DNA from: Fuscibacter oryzae
GTDB taxonomy: Bacteria > Pseudomonadota > Alphaproteobacteria > Rhodobacterales > Rhodobacteraceae
Length of the DNA: 64,000 bases
Assembly (NCBI RefSeq): GCF_016765795.1
Contig: NZ_JAESVP010000002.1
Coordinates: forward strand, 481,153-545,152
Direction: 5' to 3'
Under the pieces are notes generated by a model. The model did no database searches. It had not been told where the DNA came from and saw nothing but the letters and a program-made list of their open reading frames with translations. The position numbers and the translations under genes were made by a program. This document shows, piece by piece, positions 26,942-36,043 of this stretch. Position 1 is the stretch's first letter. The number at the start of each line of letters is the position of its first letter.

Positions 26942-27805
26942 ATGATCTATACCTCGGGCAGCGATTATCTGGCGGCCCCGCGCAAGCGGGTGCTGCTGTT
27001 TGGCATGTCGGGTCTGGGCAAGACCTATCTGGCCAATATGCTGCGCGGCGCGGGCGGGTGGTTTCACTACTCGGTCGATTATCGCATCGGCACGCGGTAC
27101 ATGGGCGAATATATCGCCGACAATTTCAAGCGAGAGGCGATGAAGGTTCCGCTGCTGCGCGAACTCCTCATGTCGGACAGCGTGTTCATCGCGTCGAACA
27201 TCACCTTTGACAATCTGGCCCCGCTGTCCACCTATCTGGGCAAACCGGGCGATGCGGCCAAGGGCGGCCTGCCCTTTGCCGAATATTGCCGCCGTCAGGA
27301 TCAGCACCGCTTGGCCGAAGTGGCCGCGATGATGGACACGACACCCTTCATCGACCGGGCGCATGACCTTTATGGCTATCCGAACTTCCTGTGCGACACC
27401 TCGGGGTCTATCTGCGAGGTGGTCGATGCCGAAAACCCCGCCGATCCGGTGATGCGAGAGATTTCGCAGCACCTGCTGCTGGTCTGGATCAAGGGGTCCG
27501 ACGCGCATAAGGACGAACTTTGCCGCCGCTTTGATCGCGCGCCAAAGCCGATGTATTACCGCCCCGAATTCCTGTTGCAGGTCTGGCACGAATACCTTGC
27601 CACCACCGGCCTGACCGAAGCCAAGGCCGACCCCGACGCCTTCCTGCGCTTTGGCTATGCCCGCCTGCTGGACAGCCGCCAGCCGCGCTATGCCGCCATG
27701 GCGCGCTGGGGTGTGACCGTCACGGCAGAAGAGGTTGCGCAGGTTCGCGATGTGGCAGGTTTTGAAACCCTGATCGCCGGGGCGATTGACCGGTCAGGTG
27801 CCTGA
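26942..27805 (+). CDS. P-loop ATPase of unknown function
   Basis: A 287-residue soluble protein with a Walker A loop near the start (LFGMSGLGKTYLANMLR, residues ~19-35) and a kinase-like region with YSVDYRIGTRYMGEY. IDRAHDLYGYPNFLCDTSGSICEVVD resembles the substrate-binding half of nucleoside- or shikimate-kinase-like folds. I recognise it as a protein commonly annotated only as 'ATPase' in Rhodobacteraceae. No transmembrane segment or signal peptide is present. Its 3' end overlaps the convergent exported-protein gene by 12 bases. The function is not known. Confidence 0.8.
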   Translation: MIYTSGSDYLAAPRKRVLLFGMSGLGKTYLANMLRGAGGWFHYSVDYRIGTRYMGEYIADNFKREAMKVPLLRELLMSDSVFIASNITFDNLAPLSTYLGKPGDAAKGGLPFAEYCRRQDQHRLAEVAAMMDTTPFIDRAHDLYGYPNFLCDTSGSICEVVDAENPADPVMREISQHLLLVWIKGSDAHKDELCRRFDRAPKPMYYRPEFLLQVWHEYLATTGLTEAKADPDAFLRFGYARLLDSRQPRYAAMARWGVTVTAEEVAQVRDVAGFETLIAGAIDRSGA

Positions 27806-28489
27806 CTGGCACCGCCCTTCGGCCTGTCCGATGGCGGTGGGCGCGTTCAGCATGGTGAACCGGCCCAACAGCTTGCCGGCGCTGTCGGTAAATTCAACCT
27901 CTGGCCCGGCGGCGATGTGGATGAACAGGGGCGCTGCAAAGCCGACGGGGGCATAGCCGACCCCGTTTTCCACCTGCAACTGAACCTCCTTGGCGCGGCC
28001 CTGCACGGTGGCCACCACCTTGCCATCGCCCGTATAGGGCGCCAGTGCCAGCAGCGATTGCACCCCATGCCCGCATAGCCAGTTCAGGCTGCTGCCAAGG
28101 GCGGCATCTTTGGTTCCGGCATAATGCCCCTTGCCATCTGACGTATCGCCCATGACCCAGCCTTGCGCCGCATCGGGTGCCACGGCCAGCCCCGGCAAGG
28201 CAGGGGCCGCCGGGCGCTTCATCGGCGGCTTGGCGGTTGTGGGTTTCTTTGACGCAGGGGCCGGTTCGGCGGGGGCGGGCACAGGTTCGGCGGGCGCAAC
28301 CTCTGCCCCGATGTCTTCGCAGTATTGCTTGACGCAGGCGTTATATTCGGGGCTGTCATTGCCCGGCGAATTGGCAAGGCACGACCAGACGCAACGCTGC
28401 TGCTCCATCTCTGGGCTTTCGTCCTGCGCGGCGACGGGTGCGGCGATGGCCAGCACAAGGGCAACGGCGGTCAGGGTGCAGCGGGTCAT
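27794..28489 (-). CDS. Exported hypothetical protein with Cys-rich N-terminal segment
   Basis: A 231-residue protein with a Sec signal peptide ([18 protein letters not shown]). The mature N terminus holds four Cys in [11 protein letters not shown] and [11 protein letters not shown], likely two disulfides. A Pro/Ala/Lys-rich linker (residues ~66-95) leads to a C-terminal domain with [16 protein letters not shown] and a beta-rich [13 protein letters not shown] stretch. I do not recognise a family. It is convergent with the ATPase gene and divergent from metA. Confidence 0.7.
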   Translation of the reverse strand: MTRCTLTAVALVLAIAAPVAAQDESPEMEQQRCVWSCLANSPGNDSPEYNACVKQYCEDIGAEVAPAEPVPAPAEPAPASKKPTTAKPPMKRPAAPALPGLAVAPDAAQGWVMGDTSDGKGHYAGTKDAALGSSLNWLCGHGVQSLLALAPYTGDGKVVATVQGRAKEVQLQVENGVGYAPVGFAAPLFIHIAAGPEVEFTDSAGKLLGRFTMLNAPTAIGQAEGRCQSGT

Positions 28490-28503
28490 TTCGGCCTCTC
28501 CAT

Positions 28504-28600
28504 CGGACGGGCAAGCATCCTACACGCCCCCCATCCGGTCAACGCCCGTCCGGCGCCCGATATCTCCGGCGCTTGATATCAAGGCGAAAACCCATTACCT
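28504..28600 (+). promoter_or_regulatory. Structured leader upstream of metA, SAM-II-like but not canonical
   Basis: A 9-bp perfect inverted repeat CGGACGGGC/GCCCGTCCG (28504-28512, 28544-28552) is followed by GCGCC, CGATATCTCC, GGCGC and TTGATATCAAGGCGAAAACC. The order stem - GAT-rich loop - stem - TTGATA - GCxAAAA resembles a SAM-II riboswitch, a class known upstream of alphaproteobacterial metA. The strictly conserved TTTAACC loop and CTAAA of SAM-II are not matched, so the identification is weak. Part of this region must also serve the divergent minus-strand gene. Confidence 0.35.
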
Positions 28601-28625
28601 CCGGTGCCTCTGCCAGAGGATCATC

Positions 28626-29549
28626 ATGCCCATCACCCTGCCCGAAACCCTTCCCGCCTATGACGTTCTGCGGAACGAGGGCGTGATGGTCATGTCGCCC
28701 GAACGTGCGGCACGGCAGGACATTCGGCCGCTGAAAATCGCGCTGCTGAATCTGATGCCGAAAAAGATCCAGACCGAAAACCAGTTTGCCCGGCTGATCG
28801 GCGCCACGCCGTTGCAGATCGACCTGCATCTGATCCGCATGACCGAGCATCAGACCAAGAATACCGCTGCCGCGCATATGGAAACCTTCTACAGCTCTTT
28901 CGCCGAGGTCGAGGCCAGCGGAGAGCGGTTTGACGGGCTGATCATCACCGGCGCGCCGATTGAACATCTGCCGTTCGAACAGGTGACCTATTGGGACGAA
29001 TTGTGCCGGGTGATGGACTGGACGCAGACTCATGTCTTTTCTACCTTTGGCGTGTGCTGGGGTGGCATGGCAATGATCAACCATTTCCATGGCGTGCAGA
29101 AACACATGCTGAACGCCAAGGCCTTTGGCTGTTTTCCGCAGCAGAACCTTGCACCCACATCGCCCTATCTGCGCGGGTTTTCGGATGAATTCGTCATCCC
29201 CGTCAGCCGCTGGACCGAAATGCGCGAGGATGAGATTGCCGCAGCCCCCGGCCTGCGCACGCTGATCGGCAGCCCCGACACCGGGCCTTGTCTGGTGGAA
29301 GATGCGGGCCACCGCGCGCTGTATATCTTCAACCACTTTGAGTATGAGAGCGATACGCTCAAGCAGGAATACGATCGCGACGTGGCGGCTGGCACGCCGA
29401 TCAACGTGCCGATGAATTACTATCCCAAGGACGATCCGTCGCGCCCGCCGCTGAACCGCTGGCGCAGCCACGCCCATCTGCTTTACGGCAACTGGATCAA
29501 TGAGATCTATCAGGGCACACCCTTCGATCTGGCCGATATCGGCCGGTAA
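28626..29549 (+). CDS. metA: Homoserine O-acyltransferase MetA (predicted acetyl-CoA user)
   Basis: The 307-residue enzyme activates homoserine for methionine synthesis. Catalytic Cys144 lies in FGVCWGGM and the His237/Glu239 pair in FNHFEYE, as in the glutamine-amidotransferase-like MetA family. At the position known to select the acyl donor (Gly111 in E. coli MetA), this protein has Glu113 ([10 protein letters not shown]). Published work on MetA links Glu there to acetyl-CoA and Gly to succinyl-CoA, so it is probably a homoserine acetyltransferase. ATG 28626 follows an AGAGGA site. A UUCG hairpin terminator follows. Confidence 0.95.
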   Translation: MPITLPETLPAYDVLRNEGVMVMSPERAARQDIRPLKIALLNLMPKKIQTENQFARLIGATPLQIDLHLIRMTEHQTKNTAAAHMETFYSSFAEVEASGERFDGLIITGAPIEHLPFEQVTYWDELCRVMDWTQTHVFSTFGVCWGGMAMINHFHGVQKHMLNAKAFGCFPQQNLAPTSPYLRGFSDEFVIPVSRWTEMREDEIAAAPGLRTLIGSPDTGPCLVEDAGHRALYIFNHFEYESDTLKQEYDRDVAAGTPINVPMNYYPKDDPSRPPLNRWRSHAHLLYGNWINEIYQGTPFDLADIGR

Positions 29550-29553
29550 TCTG

Positions 29554-29580
29554 GTGGTCCGGTTCGCCGGACCACTGGTT
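29554..29580 (+). terminator. Terminator hairpin after metA
   Basis: GTGGTCCGG (29554-29562) pairs with CCGGACCAC (29567-29575) around a stable TTCG tetraloop, followed by TGGTT. The T-run is poor, so it may be only an RNA-stabilising 3' end. Confidence 0.6.
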
Positions 29581-29629
29581 GCGCTGGCCCATGGTTCCAC
29601 CCTATTCTGCCGAAAACCGGAGGACTGCC

Positions 29630-30502
29630 ATGGACCTGCCTTTCGACGGCGCAATCAGCCGCTATTTCCGCGAAGGCGCGCCGAAAGAGGTGCGCAAGGC
29701 CATTGAAAAGGCGGGCAAGGATGACATCCTGACCGCCAGCTATCCCTATCGCGAAGAGATCAAGGGCAAGGATTACGACGCGCAAATGGCCGCGTTGCAG
29801 ATTGAACTGGTCAAGATGCAGGCCGACATCAAGGCCACCGGCAAACGCGTAATCGTGGTGTTCGAAGGCCGCGACGCATCGGGCAAGGGCGGCACCATCG
29901 GTGCGCTGCACATGAACCTGAACCCCCGCGTTGCCAATGTCGTCGCCCTGTCGAAACCAACCGAGCGCGAGGCAGCGCAATGGTATTTCCAGCGTTATAT
30001 CGACTGGTTCCCCGCGCTTGGCGAAATGGCGATCTTTGACCGCAGTTGGTACAACCGTGCCATGATCGAAAAGGTCATGGGCTTTTGCAAAGACGATGCC
30101 CGCACCAAGTTTTTCCGCCAACTGCCAGAGTTTGAACAGATGATCGCCGAAGAGGGCATGGTCTTCGTCAAAATCTGGCTGGAGGTTGGCCGGGCCGAAC
30201 AGTTGCGCCGCTTTCTGGACCGCGAACAGGATCTGCTGAAACAATGGAAACTAAGCCAGATCGACATCGACGGTCTGGGCAAGTGGGATGACTACACCGC
30301 CGTCATCGACGAGACGATGAAGAAATCCGATTTCAAGCACGCGCCCTGGACGGTCATTCTGTCCGACGACAAAAAGCGCGCGCGGATTGCGGCCATCCAG
30401 ACGGTGCTGAACGCGGTCGATTACAAGGGCCGCGACAAGACGGCCATCGGCAAGATCGATGCTAAAATCTGCGGCGGCCCAAAGCTGAGGCCCAAGGGGT
30501 GA
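29630..30502 (+). CDS. ppk2: Polyphosphate kinase 2 (single-domain PPK2)
   Basis: A 290-residue kinase that uses polyphosphate to phosphorylate nucleoside diphosphates (or the reverse). Walker A is [11 protein letters not shown] at residues 78-88, the PPK2-specific lid follows the [20 protein letters not shown] region, and Walker B is [30 protein letters not shown] and APWTVI are also conserved. Size and the single domain suggest class I, but nucleotide preference needs assay. CGGAGG precedes ATG 29630. The following TetR gene overlaps its stop by four bases. Confidence 0.95.
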   Translation: MDLPFDGAISRYFREGAPKEVRKAIEKAGKDDILTASYPYREEIKGKDYDAQMAALQIELVKMQADIKATGKRVIVVFEGRDASGKGGTIGALHMNLNPRVANVVALSKPTEREAAQWYFQRYIDWFPALGEMAIFDRSWYNRAMIEKVMGFCKDDARTKFFRQLPEFEQMIAEEGMVFVKIWLEVGRAEQLRRFLDREQDLLKQWKLSQIDIDGLGKWDDYTAVIDETMKKSDFKHAPWTVILSDDKKRARIAAIQTVLNAVDYKGRDKTAIGKIDAKICGGPKLRPKG

Positions 30503-31113
30503 AAACCGGCTATCACCACGGAAACCTGCGGCAAGCCCTGGTCGAGGCGGCGCTGACACTGATCCCCGGTCAGGGGCCGCTGGGCTTTACCCTGTCAGAG
30601 GCGGCAAAGGCGGCAGGCGTTACCCCCGCCGCCGTCTATCGCCATTTTGCTGGCCGCGACGATCTGGTGGCAGAGGTCGCGCGGCAGGGCTTCGACATTT
30701 TCGCCGCCCTGATGGATTATGCCTGGAACGAAGGAAAGCCGACCCCCTTGGCCGGGTTCGAGGCGACGGGCCGCGCCTATCTGGCCTTTGCCCGCAAATA
30801 CCCCGGCCATTACATGGCGATGTTCGAAAGTGGGCTGTCCTTTGATGGCCACCCCGACATTGCTGCGCTGGCCCAGAGGGCGAATGGCGTCATTGAACGG
30901 GCGGCAACCGTTCTGTCGCAAAATCTGCCCGCCGGTCGCCGCCCACCTGCCACAATGGTCGCCGCACATATCCGCGCGATGAGCCATGGCGTGGTGGAGC
31001 TTTCAATGCGGGGCGCGCCTGCGTCGCGCGGTCCCTACACGCCCGAAGATTTGCTGGAGGCCGGTATTGGCATCTATCTGCGCGGTTTGGGGTTTTTGCC
31101 GCCCGATAACTGA
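30499..31113 (+). CDS. TetR/AcrR-family transcriptional regulator
   Basis: A 204-residue repressor. The N-terminal helix-turn-helix is [28 protein letters not shown] by its key residues (T, A-x-x-A-G-V, Y-R-H-F, D-L) at residues ~30-57; the C-terminal TetR_C_33-like ligand domain follows ([21 protein letters not shown]). The GTG start at 30499 overlaps the ppk2 stop (GTGA), implying translational coupling and perhaps control of ppk2. A terminator follows at once. Confidence 0.9.
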   Translation: MKTGYHHGNLRQALVEAALTLIPGQGPLGFTLSEAAKAAGVTPAAVYRHFAGRDDLVAEVARQGFDIFAALMDYAWNEGKPTPLAGFEATGRAYLAFARKYPGHYMAMFESGLSFDGHPDIAALAQRANGVIERAATVLSQNLPAGRRPPATMVAAHIRAMSHGVVELSMRGAPASRGPYTPEDLLEAGIGIYLRGLGFLPPDN

Positions 31114-31120
31114 CGGAAAA

Positions 31121-31148
31121 GGCCGCCCATGGGGCGGCCCTGTTTTTT
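31121..31148. terminator. Intrinsic terminator between tetR and the ABC importer operon
   Basis: GGCCGCCC (31121-31128) pairs with GGGCGGCC (31132-31139) around a three-base loop, with a six-T run at 31143-31148 and four A residues before the stem. It serves the plus-strand ppk2-tetR unit and possibly the convergent minus-strand importer operon. Confidence 0.88.
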
Positions 31149-31165
31149 AGTCTGTCTGCGACACC

Positions 31166-32287
31166 CTAGCGGAACAGCACCATCGCCCCGGCAGACCATG
31201 CAACGCGGGTCGGCGCGCCGATATCCAGCACCGGCCGCCCGGGCGTGTTGCGCATCGACAGACGCAGCGGCGTATCGCTGCCCGCCAGCTTGACGTCGTA
31301 ATAGGTCATGTCGCCGTAATAGACGACCTCCGACACGGTGGCTGTGCTTTCGCGGTCGCTGGCGGTCTGGCCGTCAAACAGCAGGGTCAGCGTTTCGGGC
31401 CGGAACCCGACCGAAGGCCCATCGCCCGGATTGGCCTTAGAGACCTGCGTCGCATTGATCTCAATCCGGCCAAACCCTTCGGCATCAACGGTGATCTTGC
31501 CGGTATCTTCCGAAACGATGCTGGCGGGCAAAAAGTTCATCGTGCCGATGAACTCTGCCACCTTGCGGTTCGCGGGCTTGCGATATAGGGTTTCAGGGTC
31601 GGCCAGTTGCGCAATCTCGCCTTCAAACATCACGGCGATGCGGTCAGACATGACCAGCGCCTCTTCCTGATCATGGGTGACCAGAACGAAGGTGATGCCC
31701 ACCTCGCGTTGCAGCTTGATCAGCTCCATCTGCATCTGTTCGCGGATTTTCTTGTCCAGCGCCGACAAGGGTTCATCCAGCAGCAGCACCTTGGGCTTCA
31801 AAATCAGCGCACGGGCCAGCGCCACGCGCTGCCGCTGACCACCCGAAAGCGCATGGGCGGCGCGCTTGCCATACCCCTTCAGGCCCACCATCCCCAAAGC
31901 CTCATCCACGGCCTTTTGCTTTTCGGCAACCGACCGCGGGTCTTTGCGCAGGCCAAAGCCCACGTTCTGTTCCACCGTCAGATGGGGAAAGATCGCATAG
32001 GACTGAAACACCATATTCGTGGGCCGCAGGTTCGGTGGCACCTCTGCCATCGACTTGCCGTCGATCAGCACAGCGCCCGACGAAATCCCTTCAAACCCGG
32101 CAATGGTGCGCAACAGCGTGGTCTTGCCGCAGCCAGAGGGGCCCAGCAGCGAAAAGAACTCTCCGGCCTTGATGGTGGCGGTGATCCCGCGCAAGGCGTG
32201 GTAATCGCCATAGTATTTCTGAACGTCCTTGAACTCGATCATCGTCGGTTTTTCGGGCATAGTTGGTTTTTCGGCGGAAACGGTCAC
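31166..32287 (-). CDS. Polyamine-type ABC importer ATPase (PotA-like)
   Basis: A 373-residue ATP-binding subunit. Walker A is GPSGCGKTT at residues 49-57, then Q-loop MVFQSYAIFPHLTV, signature LSGGQRQRVALARAL, Walker B VLLLDEPLSALD and switch His VTHDQEEAL. A TOBE domain (residues ~290-373, VGFRPETLTLL and VVYYGDMTYYDV) marks the spermidine/putrescine-Fe3+ importer family. ATG 32287 overlaps the permease stop; later ATGs at codons 10 and 16 are possible. It is the last gene of a three-gene operon with no binding protein. Confidence 0.93.
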   Translation of the reverse strand: MTVSAEKPTMPEKPTMIEFKDVQKYYGDYHALRGITATIKAGEFFSLLGPSGCGKTTLLRTIAGFEGISSGAVLIDGKSMAEVPPNLRPTNMVFQSYAIFPHLTVEQNVGFGLRKDPRSVAEKQKAVDEALGMVGLKGYGKRAAHALSGGQRQRVALARALILKPKVLLLDEPLSALDKKIREQMQMELIKLQREVGITFVLVTHDQEEALVMSDRIAVMFEGEIAQLADPETLYRKPANRKVAEFIGTMNFLPASIVSEDTGKITVDAEGFGRIEINATQVSKANPGDGPSVGFRPETLTLLFDGQTASDRESTATVSEVVYYGDMTYYDVKLAGSDTPLRLSMRNTPGRPVLDIGAPTRVAWSAGAMVLFR

Positions 32288-33090
32288 AGGAAGCCTCCGG
32301 TATCTTTGGCGCCGGTCTTCGCGATGCCGCGACGGCGGAAATATTCGGCGATGGTCAGAAGGGCAATCGACAGGGCGACAAGAATGGTTCCCAGCGCCAG
32401 CATGGCCGGCACCTTGGCCGGAAAGCGGAACTGGCCGAAGATATAGACAGACAGCACCGTCTGATTGCCGCCCAGAAAGCTGGCAATCACATATTCGTCG
32501 ATCGAAATGGTAAAGCAGATCAGCAGCGACGACACGATGCCCGGCATCACCAGCGGCAGGATCACCAGCCGAAAGGTAGAAAGCGGCGTCTCACCCAGAT
32601 CATAGGCCGCCTCTTCCAGCGAGTTATCAAGGCTTTGAAACGCCGAGGTCAGGATCGCCACCGAGAAAGGCGTGCAGATCAGCACATGGCCCAGAATGAC
32701 CGTCAGCAGCGACAGGTTCACCCCCATCGCCAGCAGCACCACCAGCAGCGACATCGCCACGATGATATCGGGCAGGATCATCGGCAGCATGATCAGCCCC
32801 ATCACCCCGCCCTTGCCCGGAAAGCGGAACCGGGTAGAGGCGCGGGCCGCCAGAACGCCAAGACAGGTTGCAAGGATCGAAGAGGATACCGCGATGATCA
32901 GCGTTGCCTTGGCGGCGCGGAACAACAGGTCATCATTCAGCATCTCGGCAAACCAGCGGGTGCTGAACCCAGCCAGCGGAAAGGCAATGACCTTTGACGA
33001 GTTGAAGGCAAAGACCGGCAACAACGCGATGGGGGCGTAAAGGAAGATCAGATACAGGACCGTGTAAACGCGAAGGACCGGAAACTTCAT
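32284..33090 (-). CDS. ABC importer permease (PotC-like)
   Basis: A 268-residue membrane subunit with six hydrophobic segments. It opens VYTVLYLIFLYAPIALLPVFAFNSS and carries the EAA cytoplasmic loop SLEEAAYDLGETPLSTFRLVILPLVMPGI, which contacts the ATPase. ISIDEYVIASFLGG is the PotC-type motif before the last segments. Start and stop each overlap the neighbouring genes by four bases (ATGA), so the three genes are translationally coupled. Confidence 0.92.
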   Translation of the reverse strand: MKFPVLRVYTVLYLIFLYAPIALLPVFAFNSSKVIAFPLAGFSTRWFAEMLNDDLLFRAAKATLIIAVSSSILATCLGVLAARASTRFRFPGKGGVMGLIMLPMILPDIIVAMSLLVVLLAMGVNLSLLTVILGHVLICTPFSVAILTSAFQSLDNSLEEAAYDLGETPLSTFRLVILPLVMPGIVSSLLICFTISIDEYVIASFLGGNQTVLSVYIFGQFRFPAKVPAMLALGTILVALSIALLTIAEYFRRRGIAKTGAKDTGGFL

Positions 33091-33983
33091 TTCTGCGCCC
33101 CCAGAAAACGACGGTTGATGAACAGGAACACCAGACAGATGACGCACACGATCAGCATGGCCGATACCGCGATGGCAGACCCCAGCGCCATGCGGTGCTG
33201 TTTCAGCATCTCGACCTGAATCTGGTTGGCGATCATGTTGACCTTGCCGCCCCCGATCAGCGTAGGCGTCACATAGTCGCCGACAGTCGGGATAAAGACG
33301 ATCATCACCGCCGCAATCACCCCTGCCATCGACAAGGGAAGCGTAACGCGCAGGAAGGTCAGGAAACGGCTTTCGCCAAGGTCAAGGCCCGCTTCCAGCA
33401 GGCTGCGGTCAATCTTTTCCAGACTGACAAAGATCGGCAGAATGGCAAAGGGCGCATAGGCGTGGGCCAGCGTGATGATGATGGCGCCGACGTTGTAATT
33501 GATGGCCTGCAATGGCTCTGACGTCAGGCCGACGCCCATCAGCACCTGATTGATCACCCCGTTATAGCCCAGGATGATACCCTTCCAGATGAAGACGCGG
33601 ATGACATAGCTGGTCCAGAACGGGATGGTAATCAGGAACAGCCAAAGCGATTTTTTTGAGGCGGGCACATTGAAGCTGACGAAATAGGCGACCGGATAGG
33701 CCAGAAGAACCGTCACTGCCGTCACCGCGAACGAAACCAGCAGCGACCGCAGCATGACTGCGCGATAGATCGGTTCGGTCCAGACCTTGGCGTAATTCTC
33801 ACCGTTCAGTTGCCAGATCACGCCGACAGACGGGCCGTCGGTCATCACCGAATAGATCAGAACCGTCGCCAGTGGTGCCGCAAGCAGCAGGATCGCATAA
33901 AGCGCCGTCGGCGAAATCAGCGCGATCCCGCTCGCCGCCTCGGATCGTCGAACGCGGTCGAAAAGTGAGGTAGTCGCCATCAT
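33087..33983 (-). CDS. ABC importer permease (PotB-like)
   Basis: A 298-residue membrane subunit with six hydrophobic segments and the EAA loop SLLEAGLDLGESRFLTFLRVTLPLSMAGVIAA. FIPTVGDYVTPTLIGGG is the typical PotB/PotH motif. It is the first gene of the operon. ATG 33983 and ATG 33980 are adjacent; a G-rich Shine-Dalgarno precedes them. No binding-protein gene lies upstream. The spacer before it (33984-34103) contains TTGCGT and a TTTGATCAAA palindrome, but I cannot assign a promoter with confidence. Confidence 0.92.
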   Translation of the reverse strand: MMATTSLFDRVRRSEAASGIALISPTALYAILLLAAPLATVLIYSVMTDGPSVGVIWQLNGENYAKVWTEPIYRAVMLRSLLVSFAVTAVTVLLAYPVAYFVSFNVPASKKSLWLFLITIPFWTSYVIRVFIWKGIILGYNGVINQVLMGVGLTSEPLQAINYNVGAIIITLAHAYAPFAILPIFVSLEKIDRSLLEAGLDLGESRFLTFLRVTLPLSMAGVIAAVMIVFIPTVGDYVTPTLIGGGKVNMIANQIQVEMLKQHRMALGSAIAVSAMLIVCVICLVFLFINRRFLGAQK

Positions 33984-34080
33984 GCCCCCCGTTTGGCACT
34001 GGAGAAGTTTTGATCAAATTTGTCAGCACTTCCCAATCCACGCAAGCAAAATTGCGCGAGGATGGCATGAAAGGCAAGCA

Positions 34081-34101
34081 ACTGCCTGAATAAAGGGCAG
34101 T
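34081..34101 (-). terminator. Weak hairpin after the small hypothetical gene
   Basis: ACTGCC (34081-34086) pairs with GGCAGT (34096-34101), loop nine bases. On the minus strand it follows the stop of the small gene at 34104 directly. The stem is short and the T-run poor. Confidence 0.35.
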
Positions 34102-34103
34102 AT

Positions 34104-34364
34104 TTATCCGGCGACGCGCTCAATGGCGATAGCGCGCTTTTTCAGCTCGTCATACAGCGTCGGCACCACCCGCACCGATCCCACCGCGACGCGCAGCGCA
34201 TCCGACAGGCGCAGTTCGTTCGGGCTGCCACCGGCCACACGCCAGATCATGCGGCGGGTCACGCCATCGTCATAGACGATCTCGGTCGCACCGCTGCGCG
34301 CCTTGCGCCATCCAAGAAAATCCGCGCCACCGTGGGGCGCGTGAAAGGTTGCCTGTTGTCCCAT
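34104..34364 (-). CDS. Small conserved-looking hypothetical protein (86 aa)
   Basis: A basic 86-residue protein starting MGQQATFHAPHGGADFLGWR with no signal peptide or membrane segment. It has ATEIVYDDGVTRRMIWRVAGG and a C-terminal helical part with YDELKKRAIAIERVA. ATG 34364 is assumed; a TTG at 34424 would extend it by 20 residues. Codon use matches the neighbours. I do not recognise a family. It lies between the importer operon and the MocR gene on the same strand. Confidence 0.55.
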   Translation of the reverse strand: MGQQATFHAPHGGADFLGWRKARSGATEIVYDDGVTRRMIWRVAGGSPNELRLSDALRVAVGSVRVVPTLYDELKKRAIAIERVAG

Positions 34365-34563
34365 TTTTTCGGGCCTTTTGTTCTGCTCTGGCACGATCCT
34401 GCCCCGATTGTGCGCAGGCGACAATTCAGGAAAACCCTACCATTGTCACAAACATGTGCGGGCCGCCGCCAGCGCCTGACTTTGCGGCACCTCCGCAACA
34501 GCCCCGCAAGCCTCGCCGCACCATGCCCACATTATCGCCACATTACCGCCACAATCCGGCAGA

Positions 34564-35964
34564 TCAGACCGCCATATCCATTGGCGGACGCGGCAGCATA
34601 TGCGCCAGACTGGCCAGCCCGGCCTCATATTGTTGCCGGGGAATGTTGCCAGCCACCGCCAGCCGCACCGCATTTGGCGCGCGGCCATGGATCAGGGCGT
34701 ATTGATCGGCAGAGCGCACCAGCACCCCCTCATCCTCGGCCATCCGCGTAAAGGTTGACGCACGCCACCCCATCGGCAGGCGCAGCCAGGCAAAAGGCAT
34801 CCCCGATTGCCACGACAGATCGAACGCACCCAGACGGTTCACCATCATGGTCAGCCGGTCGCCCATTTCGCGCTGCACGCCCTGTCGGATCTCATCCGCC
34901 TGCCCCGACAGCAGCAGATCCTGGCACAGGCTGCACACCGCTTTTGACAGCGCAAAGAACCCGTGTTGCGCCGTCAGCCGCCCTGCCTCTCCCATGCCCG
35001 TCGGGCAGACCACAAAGCCAAACCGCAGCGCAGCCGAGACAGATTTGGAAAAGCTGCCGACATACCACACCCGTTCCGGCGCAAGCGCCCGCAAGGCGGG
35101 CTGATCGTTAATGAAGGGCGCATAGCATTCATCCTCGATCACTTGCAGGTCAAAGTTGCGGGCGATCGCGATGATCTGCATCCGCCGCTCCAGCCCCATA
35201 CGGGCCGTGGTCGGGTTTTGGGTGTCGGGCGTCAGGAACAGAACCTGCGGCCCGTGGCGGCGACAGGCCGCCTCCAGCGCATCCGGGCGCATCCCCTCTT
35301 CATCCATTTCGACGCCTACCACCTCGGCACGCGCCAGCCGCGCGGCATAGCGAAAGCCGGGGTAAGACAGGTCTTCGGTCAGCACCACCGGCCGGTCGCC
35401 GCGCAGGCAGATCGCCAGCACCAGATTGATCGCGTTCTGCCCGCCATGGGTCAGCGTCACATCCTCGGCCGAAGCAGGCCCGATGATCCGCGCCTCCAGC
35501 CAGCGGCAGACCGCCTCGCGCAGGGGCTTACCGTCACGCTGGCTGGGATAATCCAGCCAATCCGGCCCGATCTGATCGGCAATCCGATGCAGGGCCTGCG
35601 AGAAGGCCACCGATTGGCCGACATCGGGCAGTTGCGGCGACCGCAGGTCAACCCGGCCCTGCGCCACGCCGGGATCACGCTCCAGAAACAGGGGTTGGGT
35701 CGGACCAAGACGGGGCGCGCGGGCAGCAACATAGGTGCCGCGGCCAACGGTCGCCTCCAGCAGCCCCTCTTGCGTGACGATCTGATAGGCGCGGCTGACG
35801 GTGCCGGGCGTCACATCCAGTCGCCATGCCAGATCACGCACCGTCGGCAGCCGGCTGCCCTCGGGCAATTCGCCCGCGCGGATCGCCTCGCGCAGCGCCC
35901 GAGACAGGGCCAGATACTTCGGACCTGCGTCATTGGCCAGAGAGGGCGTCCAAGTTGTATCCAT
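34564..35964 (-). CDS. MocR/PdxR-type GntR-aminotransferase fusion regulator
   Basis: A 466-residue regulator. An N-terminal GntR winged helix (residues ~15-80, LPTVRDLAWRLDVTPGTVSRAYQIV by its key residues) is fused to a fold type I aminotransferase domain, with THGGQNAINLVLAICL, LTPDTQNPTTARMG and the PLP-binding Lys in YVGSFSKSVSAALRFGF. Such proteins sense PLP or amino-acid adducts. The gene is divergent from a DUF1127 gene, and the 89-base spacer holds repeated TTGTAT boxes, so it probably controls itself and that gene. Confidence 0.93.
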   Translation of the reverse strand: MDTTWTPSLANDAGPKYLALSRALREAIRAGELPEGSRLPTVRDLAWRLDVTPGTVSRAYQIVTQEGLLEATVGRGTYVAARAPRLGPTQPLFLERDPGVAQGRVDLRSPQLPDVGQSVAFSQALHRIADQIGPDWLDYPSQRDGKPLREAVCRWLEARIIGPASAEDVTLTHGGQNAINLVLAICLRGDRPVVLTEDLSYPGFRYAARLARAEVVGVEMDEEGMRPDALEAACRRHGPQVLFLTPDTQNPTTARMGLERRMQIIAIARNFDLQVIEDECYAPFINDQPALRALAPERVWYVGSFSKSVSAALRFGFVVCPTGMGEAGRLTAQHGFFALSKAVCSLCQDLLLSGQADEIRQGVQREMGDRLTMMVNRLGAFDLSWQSGMPFAWLRLPMGWRASTFTRMAEDEGVLVRSADQYALIHGRAPNAVRLAVAGNIPRQQYEAGLASLAHMLPRPPMDMAV

Positions 35965-35996
35965 GACAATGTTCCTCTGGCGCGAACAACTGCGCG

Positions 35997-36043
35997 ATTG
36001 TATAGTTTATCTACAGAACATCGGTTCTTGTATCAATACAATT
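35997..36043. promoter_or_regulatory. MocR operator candidate in the mocR/DUF1127 divergent promoter
   Basis: TTGTAT occurs at 35998-36003 and 36028-36033, 30 bases (about three helical turns) apart in direct orientation. The second copy is also the left arm of the perfect inverted repeat TTGTAT-CA-ATACAA (36028-36041). TACAAT, a good -10 hexamer, lies in the repeat on the plus strand (36037-36042), and the same hexamer is present on the minus strand at 36002-35997. Direct repeats of this kind are usual for MocR binding. Confidence 0.5.

Noticed and set aside
28552..28600. Canonical SAM-II riboswitch at metA
   Set aside because: The invariant TTTAACC loop and CTAAA segment are absent; kept only as a low-confidence structured leader.
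34009..34018. TTTGATCAAA palindrome upstream of the ABC importer as an FNR/FnrL site
   Set aside because: FNR boxes need TTGAT-N4-ATCAA; the four-base spacer is missing here.
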